DNA of 54,772 bases, from the NCBI GenBank assembly GCA_018714185.1, contig DVNT01000024.1, positions 1 to 54,772 on the forward strand, in the 5' to 3' direction. The stretch is from Candidatus Aphodousia gallistercoris. GTDB taxonomy: Bacteria > Pseudomonadota > Gammaproteobacteria > Burkholderiales > Burkholderiaceae_F. The first letter of the stretch is position 1. Every line of letters begins with the position of its first letter. Made by a program: the position numbers and the translations under genes. Of this stretch, positions 1-9,819 are shown one piece after another. A model generated the notes under the pieces. It was not told the origin of the DNA. It made no database searches and worked only from the letters and a program-made list of their open reading frames with translations.

Positions 1-295
1 ATTTTGCAGATCCAGTGCCTGATTGAACACCCAACGGCAACAGCCGGCGGTTCGGCTGAAAAGCGACCGCTGCTCTGTTGTCGGTTGAAGTTGGTATCGA
101 AAGCTACTGAGAATCTGCATGGTTTGAGAAATCTATCAAAATTCATGCAAAATTGCGTGCTTCCTTTCATCCCCGCTATGAATAACGGGGTTTTCAGGAA
201 GTTTCTCTATAAAGCGGCCTGCCGGAGCACTATCGGACGGTCAAATGGCGGCAAATTCGGTATAGTTCGATGCATTATTCCATGGGAGAAATCGG
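1..295. other. Left-edge stretch without a supportable gene
   Basis: One frame is open across this stretch, but the reading is not protein-like and it runs into the asparaginase gene in another frame, so I do not call it. A G+C-rich hairpin followed by T residues at 171-194 suggests that a plus-strand transcript from left of the window ends here. A TATAGT hexamer at 261-266 could be the -10 of the asparaginase promoter, but I see no good -35. Confidence 0.4.
171..194 (+). terminator. Probable intrinsic terminator of an upstream gene
   Basis: The arms CCCCG (171-175) and CGGGG (186-190) enclose a short loop and are followed directly by TTTT. The stem is short, so the call is moderate. It would end a transcript coming from left of the window. 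Confidence 0.45.
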
Positions 296-1300
296 ATGTC
301 CAAGAAAAAAATCGTTCTGATGAGCACCGGCGGCACGATCGTGAGTTCCGGCGAAAGCGCCACGCAAACTACGGGCTACCGGCTGGGAAACCTCGGCATT
401 GACGCGCTGCTTAACCAGCTACCGGATCTCAAAGCGCGCATTGACTTGGAAGAGCTTGCGGTAAGCCACGTTGACTCAAGCTCCATGACGAGCGAGATTT
501 GGCTCAAACTCGCCCGCGCCGTTCAAGCCGCCTGCGACCGCGAGGACGTTTCGGCCGTCGTGATTACGCACGGCACGGACACGATGGAAGAAACGGCCTA
601 CTTCCTGCACCTGATCCTGAAAACGCAAAAACCCGTGGTTATCACCGGAGCAATGAGGCCGGCAACCGCCCTTTCAAGCGACGGCATCCTAAACCTTTAC
701 AACGCCTTCCAAGTGGCCGCAAGCGATGAAAGCCTCGGACAAGGCGTCATGATGGTCTTAAACAACACCATCGGTACGGCCCGCTTTAGCACCAAGACGC
801 ATTCGACCAATGTGGCGACCTTCTCCGGCTTGATTAACGGCGAGCTTGGCGCCGTGGTTGACAATGCCGTCATGTTCAATAACCGATGCCTGCGTCCGCA
901 CACAATGCAAACGCCCTTTAGCATCGAAGACTTCGCCCGTGACGAATCCTTCCCCCGCGTGGACATTGTCTTTTCGCACGCCGACGATGACGGCGAATTG
1001 GTTAAGGCATGCGTTGCCTGCGGTGCCAAGGGCATTGTATTTGCGGGATTAGGCAACGGCTGCATCCCCGATCGGGTATTGCCGGCACTGGCCGAAGCAA
1101 GACGAAAAGGCGTACGCGTTATCCGCGCCTCGCGCGTTTTCTGCGGCGCCGTCTTTAACGGCCTTTCTGAGTGGGAAGAGGCAGGCTTGATTTCCTCTTG
1201 GAACCTTTCGGCGATCAAAGCCCGGGTATTGCTGCAGCTTGCGCTTAAAAAAGGCATCACCGATATTGATGCGCTGCGCACGATGTTCCGCGACTACTAG
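296..1300 (+). CDS. L-asparaginase, cytoplasmic type
   Basis: Hydrolyses L-asparagine to aspartate and ammonia. The 334-residue protein has the bacterial asparaginase fold. The N-terminal STGGTI segment holds the nucleophilic threonine (Thr14), Tyr28 matches the second active-site residue, HGTDTMEET gives Thr94 and Asp95, and Lys167 lies in a TKT segment. No signal peptide is seen, so it should be cytoplasmic although its sequence style resembles type II enzymes. The ATG at 296 follows a GGGAGAA ribosome-binding site. The gene converges on mntP and the two stop codons overlap by 4 bp. Family is certain; ansA versus ansB naming is not, so no symbol is given. Confidence 0.93.
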   Translation: MSKKKIVLMSTGGTIVSSGESATQTTGYRLGNLGIDALLNQLPDLKARIDLEELAVSHVDSSSMTSEIWLKLARAVQAACDREDVSAVVITHGTDTMEETAYFLHLILKTQKPVVITGAMRPATALSSDGILNLYNAFQVAASDESLGQGVMMVLNNTIGTARFSTKTHSTNVATFSGLINGELGAVVDNAVMFNNRCLRPHTMQTPFSIEDFARDESFPRVDIVFSHADDDGELVKACVACGAKGIVFAGLGNGCIPDRVLPALAEARRKGVRVIRASRVFCGAVFNGLSEWEEAGLISSWNLSAIKARVLLQLALKKGITDIDALRTMFRDY

Positions 1301-1884
1301 GAAAAGACGCCGTGTTCCCAAAGAATACGCAAGCCGATTAAAAACAAGACGAGCGCGCCCACTAGGGAAAATTTCTTGGCGTGGCGCGCCGATCGTTGCG
1401 AAAGCCCTTTCCCGAGGGAAACGGCGGCCGCCGTCAAAAAGGCGCAGACAATGCCGATCAAAGCGCTGGGCCAGACAATCGGGAAATTCGCCAACGCAAA
1501 AGAAAAACCCACAGCCAATGCATCCAGGCTCGTTGCCACGGCGAGCACGGCTAACTTCGTCCAACTTAATTCGCCATCGCGGCAAGCGCATTGCCCGTCT
1601 TCTTCATCCTTTTCAAACGCTTCCTTCACCATAGAGCAGGCGACGCCGGCCAAGAGCAAAAAAGCAATCCAGTGGTCCCAGCGGCTAATCAATGCATAGA
1701 AAGCATCGCCGGCAAACCAACCGAGTAACGGCATCAGCGCTTGGAATACGCCGAACGTCAAGGCAAACTTTGCAACATCCGTCCAGCGCACTTTCGGCTG
1801 CACGGCGCTCCAGCACAAGGCGACAACCATGGCGTCCACCGACAAAGCCATGGCAATGCCCAACACTTCAATAAACGAAATCAT
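1297..1884 (-). CDS. mntP: Manganese efflux pump MntP
   Basis: Exports Mn2+ across the inner membrane. The 195-residue protein is the usual length for the family and has six hydrophobic segments arranged as two similar halves. Each half has the family's membrane Asp: Asp17 in ALSVDAM and Asp121 in ATSLDALAVG. A Cys/acid-rich loop lies between the halves (about residues 89-105). The gap to the upstream brnQ stop is only 66 bp and has no room for a yybP-ykoY manganese riboswitch, so control, if any, must be transcriptional. The 3' end overlaps the convergent asparaginase gene. Confidence 0.9.
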   Translation of the reverse strand: MISFIEVLGIAMALSVDAMVVALCWSAVQPKVRWTDVAKFALTFGVFQALMPLLGWFAGDAFYALISRWDHWIAFLLLAGVACSMVKEAFEKDEEDGQCACRDGELSWTKLAVLAVATSLDALAVGFSFALANFPIVWPSALIGIVCAFLTAAAVSLGKGLSQRSARHAKKFSLVGALVLFLIGLRILWEHGVFS

Positions 1885-1922
1885 GGGAAAAGGCAGGATA
1901 AGACTAAGAAACCGACGGCGCC

Positions 1923-1928
1923 ATTATA
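1923..1928 (-). promoter_or_regulatory. Possible -10 element of mntP
   Basis: A perfect TATAAT reads on the minus strand about 40 bp before the mntP start. No convincing TTGACA lies 16-18 bp upstream, so this is only a candidate. Confidence 0.35.
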
Positions 1929-1950
1929 GCGAAAGACGCCGCCGCAAATC

Positions 1951-3273
1951 TTAAAGCTCCAGAGAAGATTTGGAGTACAAAATGCCGATTACCCAGCCGA
2001 TCAACGCCGGCACAATCCACTCCAGGCCCACGGAGTAAAAGGGCAAATACGACATGAAAGGCACCTCAATGCCGTAATCCTTGAGTGCACTGAGGATGCT
2101 CACCACTGTGGTCAACCCGATCGTAATCGGATACACGCGCGAAAACTGAGAATTAAAGCGGTGTGTGAGCCCCAAAATAATCAGCATCAGTGCCGGCGGA
2201 TAAATCGCCATTAACACCGGAATGGAGAACTTCAAAATCATCGTGAGTCCGGCATTGGCAACCAAGATGCTGCAGATAACGAAAAAGAGCAGCCACTGCT
2301 TATAAGAAAAGACCGGGAACGTCTGGTTGAAATAATTGCTGCAGCAGGACAAAAGCCCGATACAGGTATTTAAGCATGCCACAAAGAAGATCGCCCCCAA
2401 AATGAGAATCCCCCACGAACCGTATTGGGCCTTGGCGGCGGTCGTTAGCGTTTGCGCCCCGTTATCGGTAAAGAGGCCGGCCCCTCCCACGGTAGCCCCG
2501 ATATGCGCGAGCGCCATATAAATCGTAAAGAGAAAAAGCCCGGCGATAAGGCCCGCCCGCACCGTTTCCTTTACCACGTCGTCGGTAGACTTCACGCCGA
2601 GCGCCCGGATGTTGATCGCAATGATCAAGCCGAAATTCAAGGCTGCGAGCGTATCCATCGTTTGGTAGCCTTCCAAAAAGCCGCGGATGAAGGCGTTGAT
2701 ATCATAAGGCGGCAGCGTAATGCCGTAGCCCGCCAAAGGCCGAACGAGACAAGTCACGAAAAGCAGCGCAATCATCAAAATGAGCGCCGGCGAAGTGAAT
2801 TTGCCGAGCCACTGGGTGAGCTTATCGGGATTGAGCGCCACGGCGCCTGAAACCAGAAAAAACGCCACGGAATACACCGCCTGCGCAACGGTAAACTCGG
2901 AAAAACCGAAAAGGGCCGGAGCCTGCGGCGAGAAAAAAGGTGCCAGTGCCATTTCAAACGACGTGCTCGCCGTTCTCGGAATAGCCAAGCACGGACCGAT
3001 CGATAAATAAATTAAAAGCGTAAAAACCGACGCAAAAACCGGATGCACGCGAGCGGCCAGTGCTTCAAGGCCGCCGGAGCGGGCCACGGTCATGACGCCC
3101 AAAATCGGAAAACACACGGCGGTAATGGCAAAGCCCGCCATGGCCCAAGGCATGGCTACGCCGGCAAGCGAGCCCAAATAAGGCGGAAAAATCAAATTGC
3201 CCGCGCCAAAGAACATGGAAAAAAGCGTGAGCCCCACTAAAAGCCGATTGCGAAAGGTAAACTGTGCTGACAT
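1951..3273 (-). CDS. brnQ: Branched-chain amino acid transporter BrnQ
   Basis: Cation-coupled symporter for leucine, isoleucine and valine in the inner membrane. The 440-residue protein has about twelve hydrophobic segments and opens with the family hallmark FSMFFGAGNLIFPP at roughly residues 18-31. Length is typical. The start ATG at 3273 has a weak CGGGA ribosome-binding site. It is followed on the same strand by mntP but probably transcribed separately, because a TATAAT lies between them. Confidence 0.93.
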   Translation of the reverse strand: MSAQFTFRNRLLVGLTLFSMFFGAGNLIFPPYLGSLAGVAMPWAMAGFAITAVCFPILGVMTVARSGGLEALAARVHPVFASVFTLLIYLSIGPCLAIPRTASTSFEMALAPFFSPQAPALFGFSEFTVAQAVYSVAFFLVSGAVALNPDKLTQWLGKFTSPALILMIALLFVTCLVRPLAGYGITLPPYDINAFIRGFLEGYQTMDTLAALNFGLIIAINIRALGVKSTDDVVKETVRAGLIAGLFLFTIYMALAHIGATVGGAGLFTDNGAQTLTTAAKAQYGSWGILILGAIFFVACLNTCIGLLSCCSNYFNQTFPVFSYKQWLLFFVICSILVANAGLTMILKFSIPVLMAIYPPALMLIILGLTHRFNSQFSRVYPITIGLTTVVSILSALKDYGIEVPFMSYLPFYSVGLEWIVPALIGWVIGILYSKSSLEL

Positions 3274-3432
3274 AAAAATCCCGAAACGTTCTGCAAAAAA
3301 TAGCGTACTCTAACAAAAGTTGCGTTCTTTGTCAGATTTCGAGCATGATGCGCTTTAAGGAGCTCCAAGCAAGCGCCTATCAGCAACGCGATACAATTGA
3401 AAAAGAACCTCTAAGCTGCCGCTAACCGATTC

Positions 3433-4542
3433 GTGCAAATGGAACCGAACTACCGAAAAATCATTCACGTTGACATGGATGCGTTTTTTGCTTCCGTCGA
3501 ACAGCGCGACCACCCGGCCTTGCGCGGCAAGCCGATTGCCGTCGGCCATGCGGGCAGCCGCGGCGTGGTGGCAACGGCAAGCTACGAAGCCAGAAAGTTC
3601 GGCGTGCATTCGGCCATGCCCTCTTCCCAAGCCCGCGAAAAATGTCCGGAATTGATTTTCGTTCATTCGAACATGCAGCACTATCGGGAAGTTTCCGAAC
3701 AGATTCGCGCGATCTTTGAGCGCTACACCGACCTCATCGAACCGATCTCCATTGATGAAGCCTTCTTAGATGTCACGGACAACAAAGTGGGAGCGCATTT
3801 CGGTGTCGATATTGCCAAGGCGATCAAGCGCGACATTAAAGCAGAGCTTGAACTCACGGCAAGCGCCGGCGTGAGCTACAACAAATTTTTGGCTAAAATC
3901 GCAAGCGACTACCGCAAGCCCGACGGGCTGTGCGTGGTGCATCCTGACCGGGCACTGGCCTTCATCGACCGGCTTCCGATCGAAGCCTTCTGGGGCGTGG
4001 GACCGGCCACCGCCAAGAAAATGCATGCCATGGGCATTCACACGGCCCCGCAATTGAGATCGCAAAGCCTTGCCTTTCTCACCGAGCATTTCGGTAAGGC
4101 AGGCCTCATCTATTACAACTTTTCCCGCGGCATCGACAATCGTCCCGTAACGCCTTTTCGGGAAAGGAAATCCGTGGGCTGCGAAGAAACATTCCGGCAC
4201 GATATCCGGGGAGCCGATATAGACAAAGCGCTCGTTGAAGTCGCCAACGAGCTGTCAGCGCGTCTTGCACGCAAGGCGTTTCTCGGCAAGCGCCTTACCC
4301 TCAAGGTCCGCTTTCCTGACTTCACGACGCTCACGCGAAGCGTAAGCCAAAACCGCTACCTCAACCACCCGACAGTCATACTGCCATTGGCCCGGGAGCT
4401 GCTGGCCGGCGTGGTACTGCCGGCCGCCGGCATCCGCTTGCTCGGCCTTTCTGTATCGAAAACCGAATTGGAAATTAAAGAAGAAGCACTCACCCGACAA
4501 CTTAGGCTCTTCGAAATGGACGAAAGTACCGAGGAAATTTAA
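3433..4542 (+). CDS. dinB: DNA polymerase IV
   Basis: Error-prone Y-family polymerase used in translesion synthesis. The N-terminal HVDMDAFFASVEQRD segment gives the first metal-binding Asp, and SIDEAFLDVT (about residues 104-113) gives the second catalytic Asp-Glu pair. Thumb and little-finger regions follow, and the length (about 369 residues) is normal. The start is either GTG 3433 or ATG 3439; neither has a good ribosome-binding site. I found no LexA-like box upstream, so SOS control is not supported by the sequence. Confidence 0.93.
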   Translation: MQMEPNYRKIIHVDMDAFFASVEQRDHPALRGKPIAVGHAGSRGVVATASYEARKFGVHSAMPSSQAREKCPELIFVHSNMQHYREVSEQIRAIFERYTDLIEPISIDEAFLDVTDNKVGAHFGVDIAKAIKRDIKAELELTASAGVSYNKFLAKIASDYRKPDGLCVVHPDRALAFIDRLPIEAFWGVGPATAKKMHAMGIHTAPQLRSQSLAFLTEHFGKAGLIYYNFSRGIDNRPVTPFRERKSVGCEETFRHDIRGADIDKALVEVANELSARLARKAFLGKRLTLKVRFPDFTTLTRSVSQNRYLNHPTVILPLARELLAGVVLPAAGIRLLGLSVSKTELEIKEEALTRQLRLFEMDESTEEI

Positions 4543-4815
4543 GTGCTTTTAAGTATAATCGCCCCGGCTTTAGCCTTCGCGGCTTATTTTTTGGCCGTTT
4601 GTTCTGATTTTGGCAGATTTTCTGCTTCCGAGAACGTCTTTTCGAGTTCGCGCGGTAAACGCCCCTTGACGGCGGCACCCGCAAACCGGCTTGTCGCCAT
4701 TGACTTCCGAAACCGGCGCACGCCCAACCGACGCACGCACAACGTCGTCAACCGATTAACTGCACTGACTGAAAGGAGGCGCAGACTCCGTTCGCGGAGA
4801 ATGCGCAAATAACCT
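4543..4815. other. Intergenic stretch after dinB
   Basis: A short open frame here has no protein-like character. A perfect TATAAT lies at 4554-4559, without a clear -35, and may start transcription of the downstream transporter. AAAGGAGG at about 4771-4778 looks like a ribosome-binding site, but no start codon follows at the right distance in an open frame. Confidence 0.35.
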
Positions 4816-5778
4816 ATGATCAAAAGAGTACGCGCGCTGCCCACGCCGGTAGCCGGCCTTGCCCTGGGTATAGCGAGCCTCGGCTGGAGCCTGGAAAACT
4901 CCCTGCCGCTTGCCGGCTGGGGGCAACTTGCCGGCGCCGCCATTGCCGCCTTTTTGCTGATTTTGCTGCTTACCCGCTTTGTCTTTCACGCCGATACCCT
5001 GCTCGTTGACTTGCGCCATCCGGTCTTGGGCTCGATCGTGCCCACTTTTGCCATGGCCACGATGGTCGTCTCCAAGGCCATCGGACGCTTTTTCCCCACG
5101 GTCGGCGAATACCTGTGGCTTGCCTCCGTGGCCGTGCACCTTGTCTTTTTAGCCGCTTTCGTCGTTTTCCGCTTCAAGGAAGGCCATCTCATGCAGCACA
5201 TGGTGCCGAGCTGGTTTATTCCGCCGGTGGGCATTATCGTGGCCGACGTGGCCTGCCCCGGCCCGCAGTGGTTCGGACTTGCCCAAATTCTTTTGACGAT
5301 CGGCATCGTCGCCTACGGCATCATGCTGCCGGCAATGATCTACCGCTTCATGTTCCACGCGCAAGTGCCCGACGGCGCCAAGCCCACGATTGCCATCTTG
5401 GCGGCTCCGGCGAGCCTGTCGCTGGCAGGGCTGCTCACGGTGGTTGAAAATCCGTCGCCGCTATTGTGCGCCGTACTCTTGGGCATCGCGGTTTTGATGA
5501 CCGTCGTGATCTACCTGTCGCTTTTTAGGCTTTTGCGGCTGCCTTTTTCGCCGGGCTTTGCTGCCTTTACCTTTCCGTTAGCGATCGGCGCCACGGCGCT
5601 CTTTAAGATGAGCGACCTCGTCAACCAATACGAAGTCGGGCAGTTCTATGCGTGGGAATTGCGAATTCTCGCCAATATCGAACTCTTTATCGCCACCTGC
5701 ATCATCTGCTACGTGGCTGTCCTGTTCATTAAAAACCTCAATAAGATTCTGCCCAAAACCACTCAATTCCAAGGATAG
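4816..5778 (+). CDS. TDT/SLAC1-family transporter (TehA-like)
   Basis: Integral membrane protein of 320 residues with about ten hydrophobic helices, matching the tellurite-resistance/dicarboxylate transporter (TDT) family that includes TehA, Mae1 and the plant anion channel SLAC1. The N-terminal LPTPVAGLALGIASLGWSLE is typical. Members move anions such as malate or chloride, and the substrate here cannot be read from sequence. It stands alone between dinB and the PAP2 gene, with a terminator-like hairpin just after it. Confidence 0.85.
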   Translation: MIKRVRALPTPVAGLALGIASLGWSLENSLPLAGWGQLAGAAIAAFLLILLLTRFVFHADTLLVDLRHPVLGSIVPTFAMATMVVSKAIGRFFPTVGEYLWLASVAVHLVFLAAFVVFRFKEGHLMQHMVPSWFIPPVGIIVADVACPGPQWFGLAQILLTIGIVAYGIMLPAMIYRFMFHAQVPDGAKPTIAILAAPASLSLAGLLTVVENPSPLLCAVLLGIAVLMTVVIYLSLFRLLRLPFSPGFAAFTFPLAIGATALFKMSDLVNQYEVGQFYAWELRILANIELFIATCIICYVAVLFIKNLNKILPKTTQFQG

Positions 5779-5784
5779 TGCGAC

Positions 5785-5810
5785 AGCGGCCGGAACAACC
5801 GGCCGCTTTG
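5785..5810 (+). terminator. Terminator-like hairpin after the TDT transporter
   Basis: A perfect 9-bp stem (AGCGGCCGG / CCGGCCGCT) with a 5-nt loop lies 7 bp after the stop codon. The following T run is short (TTTG), so termination may be incomplete. Confidence 0.5.
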
Positions 5811-5843
5811 CTATACTGCGTTGGTGTAGTTTGATCGATCCCC

Positions 5844-6449
5844 ATGGAATTAACCGTCTTACATTTCTTTCAAAGCATCCGCAGCGAAACGCTCGATGCC
5901 GCGGTCCTTTTCTTTTCGAGCTTGGGCAATCTCGGTGGCATCTGGATTGCAATGGCGGCAGGGCTTTTACTGCTGCCTGCCTACCGCAGAGCCGGGCTTT
6001 GCGTCTCGGCCGCTTTGGCGATTGACTTTGTCTCGGTAAACCTCATTCTCAAACCGCTTTTCGGCCGCGAGCGGCCTTGCGAGCTTTTTCAAGCGCAAGA
6101 CATGATCCTTGCCTGCCTTAGCGACCATTCGTTTCCATCCGGGCATACGGCTGCCGCCTTTGCCGCGGCAACCGCGCTTTTTCTATGCCGCAAAAAAGCC
6201 GGCGCCGCCGCCCTGGTGTTTGCCTTTTTGATGGGATTGTCGCGCCTTTACCTATTCGTGCATTTTCCCACCGACGTGCTCGCCGGAGCGGCCATCGGCG
6301 TGGCAATCGGCGTATTCGCCTTTGAGCTTTTGCACCTAAAACGCGGTTTGACTTCCGGCGAAAAAAATAGGCCGCCTCCCGCCGGAAGCGACCTTCCCCA
6401 AAGTTACTGTCGGCGGCGCAAAACGCAGCCGCCTTCCAGCTCTAGCTAA
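5844..6449 (+). CDS. PAP2-superfamily membrane phosphatase
   Basis: Lipid-phosphatase-type membrane enzyme of about 201 residues. The three catalytic motifs appear in order: [14 protein letters not shown], and [16 protein letters not shown] (the last two give the catalytic histidines). Five to six hydrophobic segments surround them. Substrate is unknown; undecaprenyl pyrophosphate or a phospholipid head group are the usual options. The last 30 or so residues are Arg/Pro/Ser-rich and are encoded through the terminator of the convergent dnaJ. The stop overlaps the dnaJ 3' end by 8 bp, so the tail may be an extension after loss of an earlier stop. Confidence 0.88.
   Translation: MELTVLHFFQSIRSETLDAAVLFFSSLGNLGGIWIAMAAGLLLLPAYRRAGLCVSAALAIDFVSVNLILKPLFGRERPCELFQAQDMILACLSDHSFPSGHTAAAFAAATALFLCRKKAGAAALVFAFLMGLSRLYLFVHFPTDVLAGAAIGVAIGVFAFELLHLKRGLTSGEKNRPPPAGSDLPQSYCRRRKTQPPSSSS
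6361..6393 (-). terminator. Intrinsic terminator of dnaJ
   Basis: Read on the minus strand, GGTCGCTTCC pairs with GGAGGCGGCC around a GGCG loop (10 bp with two G-T pairs). It is followed by TATTTTTTT. It lies inside the 3' end of the convergent PAP2 gene. Confidence 0.75.
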
Positions 6450-7602
6450 ACAGGTTCTTCATTTTATCCATGAAACTTTGGTGCTTGGGCGAATGCTTGT
6501 CGCCGTGCTTATTGACCGTTTCGTCAAACTGGCGCAGCAAATCCTTTTGCTTTTCAGTTAAGTTCACAGGGGTTTCCACATACACGTGAATGTACAAATC
6601 CCCCATATAGCCCGTGCGCAAACTCTTGATGCCTTTGCCGCGCAAGCGCAAAATCTTGCCGCTTTGCGTGCCCTCGGGAATCGTAATGCGCGTTTCGCCG
6701 TCAAGCACCGGCACGTCCACGTCGCCGCCCAACGCCGCCGTCGTAAACGAAATCGGCAATTCCACGTGAAGGTCATCGCCTTCGCGTTGGAAAATCTCGT
6801 GCGGCTTAATGGAGATTTCCACATACAGGTCACCGGCCGGACCGCCGTTGGTGCCGGGCTGGCCCTTGCCATGCAAGCGAATTCTCTGACCGTTATTGAT
6901 GCCGGCCGGAATCTTCACTTCCAAGGTCTTCATCACCTTCTTAAAGCCCGTGCCGTCGCAGTTCGGGCAGGGATCGGCAATGACCTGGCCGCTGCCGTGG
7001 CAGTACGGACAGGTTTGCTGAACCGAGAAAAAGCCCTGCTTGGCATAAACGACGCCCGTGCCGTTGCAGTGCGGGCAGGTCTTGGGTTTGGACTTGGAGC
7101 GGCTGCCGGTACCGTCACAGGTATCGCACTTTTCCCACCCCGGAACCCGAATTTCGGTCGTATAACCTTTGGCGGCCTGCTCAAGCGTAATTTCCATGTC
7201 GTAGCGCAAATCCACGCCCTTGGTCGCGCGGGGGCCGGCTTGCTGGCGGCGTCCGGCGCCTTGGCCGAAAAATTCACTGAAAATATCGCCCAGGTCACCC
7301 ATGTTGGCAAAGCCGCCGGCAAACCCTTCAGGGCCGAAACCGCCGAAGCCGCCGGGACCGGCGCCGCCTGCGGCGCCATTGACGCCGGCCTTGCCGAAGC
7401 GATCGTACGCTGCACGCTTTTGCTCATCACCCAACACTTCATAGGCTTCGCCGATTTCCTTAAATTTCGCCTCTGCGGTTTTATCGCCGCCGTTGCGGTC
7501 CGGATGGTACTTCATGGCCAAACGGCGGTAGGCTTTCTTAATATCCGCAGCACTGGCGTTACGGTCGACACCTAATACTTCGTAATAATCACGATCGCTC
7601 AT
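6442..7602 (-). CDS. dnaJ: Chaperone protein DnaJ
   Basis: Hsp40 co-chaperone that delivers substrates to DnaK and stimulates its ATPase. The 386-residue type I DnaJ has the J domain at residues 1-70 with the HPD motif near 33-35. Next comes a Gly/Phe-rich linker (about 75-115). The zinc region has four CxxCxGxG repeats (CDTC, CPHC, CPYC, CPNC; about 155-230). The C-terminal substrate-binding domains complete it. It lies downstream of dnaK in the conserved grpE-dnaK-dnaJ order, with two hairpins in the gap. Confidence 0.97.
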   Translation of the reverse strand: MSDRDYYEVLGVDRNASAADIKKAYRRLAMKYHPDRNGGDKTAEAKFKEIGEAYEVLGDEQKRAAYDRFGKAGVNGAAGGAGPGGFGGFGPEGFAGGFANMGDLGDIFSEFFGQGAGRRQQAGPRATKGVDLRYDMEITLEQAAKGYTTEIRVPGWEKCDTCDGTGSRSKSKPKTCPHCNGTGVVYAKQGFFSVQQTCPYCHGSGQVIADPCPNCDGTGFKKVMKTLEVKIPAGINNGQRIRLHGKGQPGTNGGPAGDLYVEISIKPHEIFQREGDDLHVELPISFTTAALGGDVDVPVLDGETRITIPEGTQSGKILRLRGKGIKSLRTGYMGDLYIHVYVETPVNLTEKQKDLLRQFDETVNKHGDKHSPKHQSFMDKMKNLFS

Positions 7603-7635
7603 TTTTAAAAAAAATTCCCTTTACTAGAAAACGAA

Positions 7636-7738
7636 AAGGTTCAAGGTCTCGGCTTTCGCTTGACTTGAACCTTCCCGCTTTTGAAGACCCCTAAAATACG
7701 CTCAAGGCGCCTGCCGCCGGTTAATTCGGTCAGGCGCC
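7636..7738 (-). other. Two inverted repeats between dnaK and dnaJ
   Basis: A perfect 10-bp inverted repeat (AAGGTTCAAG at 7636-7645, CTTGAACCTT at 7664-7673) and a perfect 8-bp one (GGCGCCTG at 7706-7713, CAGGCGCC at 7731-7738) fill the gap. Neither has a clear U run in the direction of dnaJ. They look like partial terminators or mRNA-processing hairpins that would lower dnaJ expression relative to dnaK. That role is inferred. Confidence 0.6.
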
Positions 7739-7753
7739 ATCGGTTATGCCCGA

Positions 7754-9661
7754 TTATTTTTCTTTGGCATCCACATCAACCACATCGTCATCGGCCTTCT
7801 TGGCTTCTTGCTGCGGTTGAGCTTGCTGGGCTTGCTGAGCCTGGGCGTTGAGCTTTTCGCCGATCTTCTGGGCGGCCGCCATCAAGCGTTCCACCGCGGC
7901 ATCGATCGCTGCCTTGTCTTCGCCCTTAACAGCTTCTTCCACCTTCTTGATGCCGTCTTCGCAAGCCATGCGGTCGGAAGCTTCCACCTTGTCGCCCAAA
8001 TCCTTCAAGGTCTTTTGAACCTGATGGATCGAGGCATCGGCCACATTACGAGCCTGGGCCAATTCAAAGCGCTTGTGGTCTTCAGCCTTATTGGCTTCGG
8101 CATCGTTGACCATGCGTTGAATTTCTTCTTCGCTCAAGCCCGAGCTTGCCTTAATCGTAATCGTGTTTTCCTTGCCCGTGGCCTTATCCTTGGCCGAAAC
8201 GTGCAAAATGCCGTTCGCGTCAATATCAAAGGTCACTTCGATTTGCGGCAGTCCGCGCGGAGCCGGGGCAATGCCTTCGAGGTTGAATTCACCCAAAAGC
8301 TTGTTGCTGGCGGCCATTTCGCGCTCGCCTTGGTAGACCTTAATGGTCACGGCCGGCTGGTTATCTTCTGCCGTTGAGAAGACCTGCGTGTGCTTGGTCG
8401 GAATCGTCGTGTTGCGCTTGATCATCGGGGTCATCACGCCGCCCAACGTTTCAATGCCCAAGGTCAGCGGGGTCACATCGAGCAAGAGCACGTCATGGCG
8501 TTCCCCCGTCAACACGGAACCTTGAATAGCCGCACCGATAGCCACGGCTTCATCCGGGTTCACGTCCTTGCGCGGTTCTTGGCCGAAGAATTCGCGCACC
8601 GTTTCCTGCACCTTCGGCATACGGGATTGACCGCCCACCAAAATCACGTCGGTGATTTCGCTCTTATCGAGCTTGGCATCGGCCAAAGCCTTGCGGCAGG
8701 GTTCCACCGTACGGGCAATCAAGTCTTCAACCATGCTTTCGAATTTCGCACGGGTCAAGTTCACGTTCAAGTGCTTCGGACCGGTGGCATCGGCCGTAAT
8801 GTACGGAAGGTTGATTTCCGTTTCCTGACGGCTCGAAAGCTCGATCTTGGCCTTTTCAGCAGCATCCTTCAAGCGTTGCAAGGCGATAATGTCCTTGCTC
8901 AAGTCCACGCCCGTATCCTTCTTGAATTCCGTGATCAAGTAGTCAACGATGCGTTGGTCGAAGTCTTCACCGCCCAAGAACGTATCGCCGTTCGTGGAAA
9001 GCACTTCAAACTGCTTGTCGCCGTCGATATCGGCCAAATCGATGATGGAGATATCGAACGTGCCGCCGCCCAAGTCGTAGACGGCAATCTTCTTGTCACC
9101 CTTGCCGGCCTTATCCAAGCCGAAAGCCAAAGCCGCTGCCGTCGGTTCATTGATGATGCGCTTGACATCCAAGCCGGCGATACGGCCGGCATCCTTCGTG
9201 GCTTGGCGCTGGCTGTCGTTAAAGTAAGCCGGCACCGTAATGACGGCTTCGGTGACCGTCTCGCCCAAGTAATCTTCAGCGGTTTGCTTCATCTTGCGCA
9301 GCACTTCAGCGGAGACCTGTTGCGGAGCGAGCTTCTTGTTGTCAAGAACGCTCACCCAAGCGTCGCCGTTTTCAGCGCGCACGATGCTAAAAGGCATCAA
9401 GCCGATATCGCGTTGAACTTCTTCATCGTCAAAGCGACGGCCGATCAAACGCTTCACAGCAAAGAGCGTGTTCTTCGGGTTCGTCACGGCCTGACGTTTG
9501 GCCGTTGCACCGACGAGCACTTCACCGTTTTCCATATAGGCAACGATGGACGGTGTCGTGCGAGCGCCTTCGCTGTTTTCGATCACGTGGATCTTGTCAC
9601 CTTCCATGACGGCCACAGCCGAATTGGTTGTGCCCAAGTCAATACCGATAATCTTTGCCAT
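7754..9661 (-). CDS. dnaK: Chaperone protein DnaK (Hsp70)
   Basis: ATP-dependent Hsp70 chaperone. The 635-residue protein begins [18 protein letters not shown], has the second phosphate motif [15 protein letters not shown], and continues with the substrate-binding domain ([18 protein letters not shown]). It ends in a Gln/Ala-rich tail closing with [12 protein letters not shown]. The start at 9661 has an AAAAGGA ribosome-binding site. A near-perfect sigma-32 promoter lies about 75-100 bp upstream. Confidence 0.98.
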   Translation of the reverse strand: MAKIIGIDLGTTNSAVAVMEGDKIHVIENSEGARTTPSIVAYMENGEVLVGATAKRQAVTNPKNTLFAVKRLIGRRFDDEEVQRDIGLMPFSIVRAENGDAWVSVLDNKKLAPQQVSAEVLRKMKQTAEDYLGETVTEAVITVPAYFNDSQRQATKDAGRIAGLDVKRIINEPTAAALAFGLDKAGKGDKKIAVYDLGGGTFDISIIDLADIDGDKQFEVLSTNGDTFLGGEDFDQRIVDYLITEFKKDTGVDLSKDIIALQRLKDAAEKAKIELSSRQETEINLPYITADATGPKHLNVNLTRAKFESMVEDLIARTVEPCRKALADAKLDKSEITDVILVGGQSRMPKVQETVREFFGQEPRKDVNPDEAVAIGAAIQGSVLTGERHDVLLLDVTPLTLGIETLGGVMTPMIKRNTTIPTKHTQVFSTAEDNQPAVTIKVYQGEREMAASNKLLGEFNLEGIAPAPRGLPQIEVTFDIDANGILHVSAKDKATGKENTITIKASSGLSEEEIQRMVNDAEANKAEDHKRFELAQARNVADASIHQVQKTLKDLGDKVEASDRMACEDGIKKVEEAVKGEDKAAIDAAVERLMAAAQKIGEKLNAQAQQAQQAQPQQEAKKADDDVVDVDAKEK

Positions 9662-9734
9662 TTTCTAAATCCTTTTCTAAAAATCTTTTCGTTGCCGGAG
9701 ATCGAACTCGATGCTCTCCGAACGTCTAAAACCC

Positions 9735-9762
9735 ATATGGGGTTAAACGCCAAAGTTTCAAG
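9735..9762 (-). promoter_or_regulatory. Sigma-32 heat-shock promoter of dnaK
   Basis: On the minus strand CTTGAAA (9762-9756) is followed after 13 nt by CCCCATAT (9742-9735). This matches the RpoH consensus CTTGAAA / CCCCATNT. It lies 73 bp before the dnaK start and gives dnaK its own heat-inducible transcript in addition to any read-through from grpE. Confidence 0.9.
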
Positions 9763-9819
9763 GGGCAGATGTGATTTTTTTTCGCAATCCCTCAAAAACT
9801 TTACCTAAGTTATTGATTC

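Noticed and set aside
4-402. Open frame of 132 codons at the left edge
   Set aside because: It crosses a terminator-like hairpin and overlaps the certain asparaginase gene in another frame. The amino-acid string is not protein-like.
1885-1950. Manganese riboswitch (yybP-ykoY) before mntP
   Set aside because: The gap to brnQ is only 66 bp and lacks the conserved riboswitch core.
3316-3432. LexA box upstream of dinB
   Set aside because: No CTGT-N8-ACAG-like palindrome was found in the 120 bp before the start.
6586-7575. Long plus-strand open frame of 329 codons opposite dnaJ
   Set aside because: Antisense shadow of a certain, fully conserved dnaJ caused by GC-rich codon use. The same applies to 8390-9808 opposite dnaK and to similar long frames opposite pstB, pepT and the lyase.
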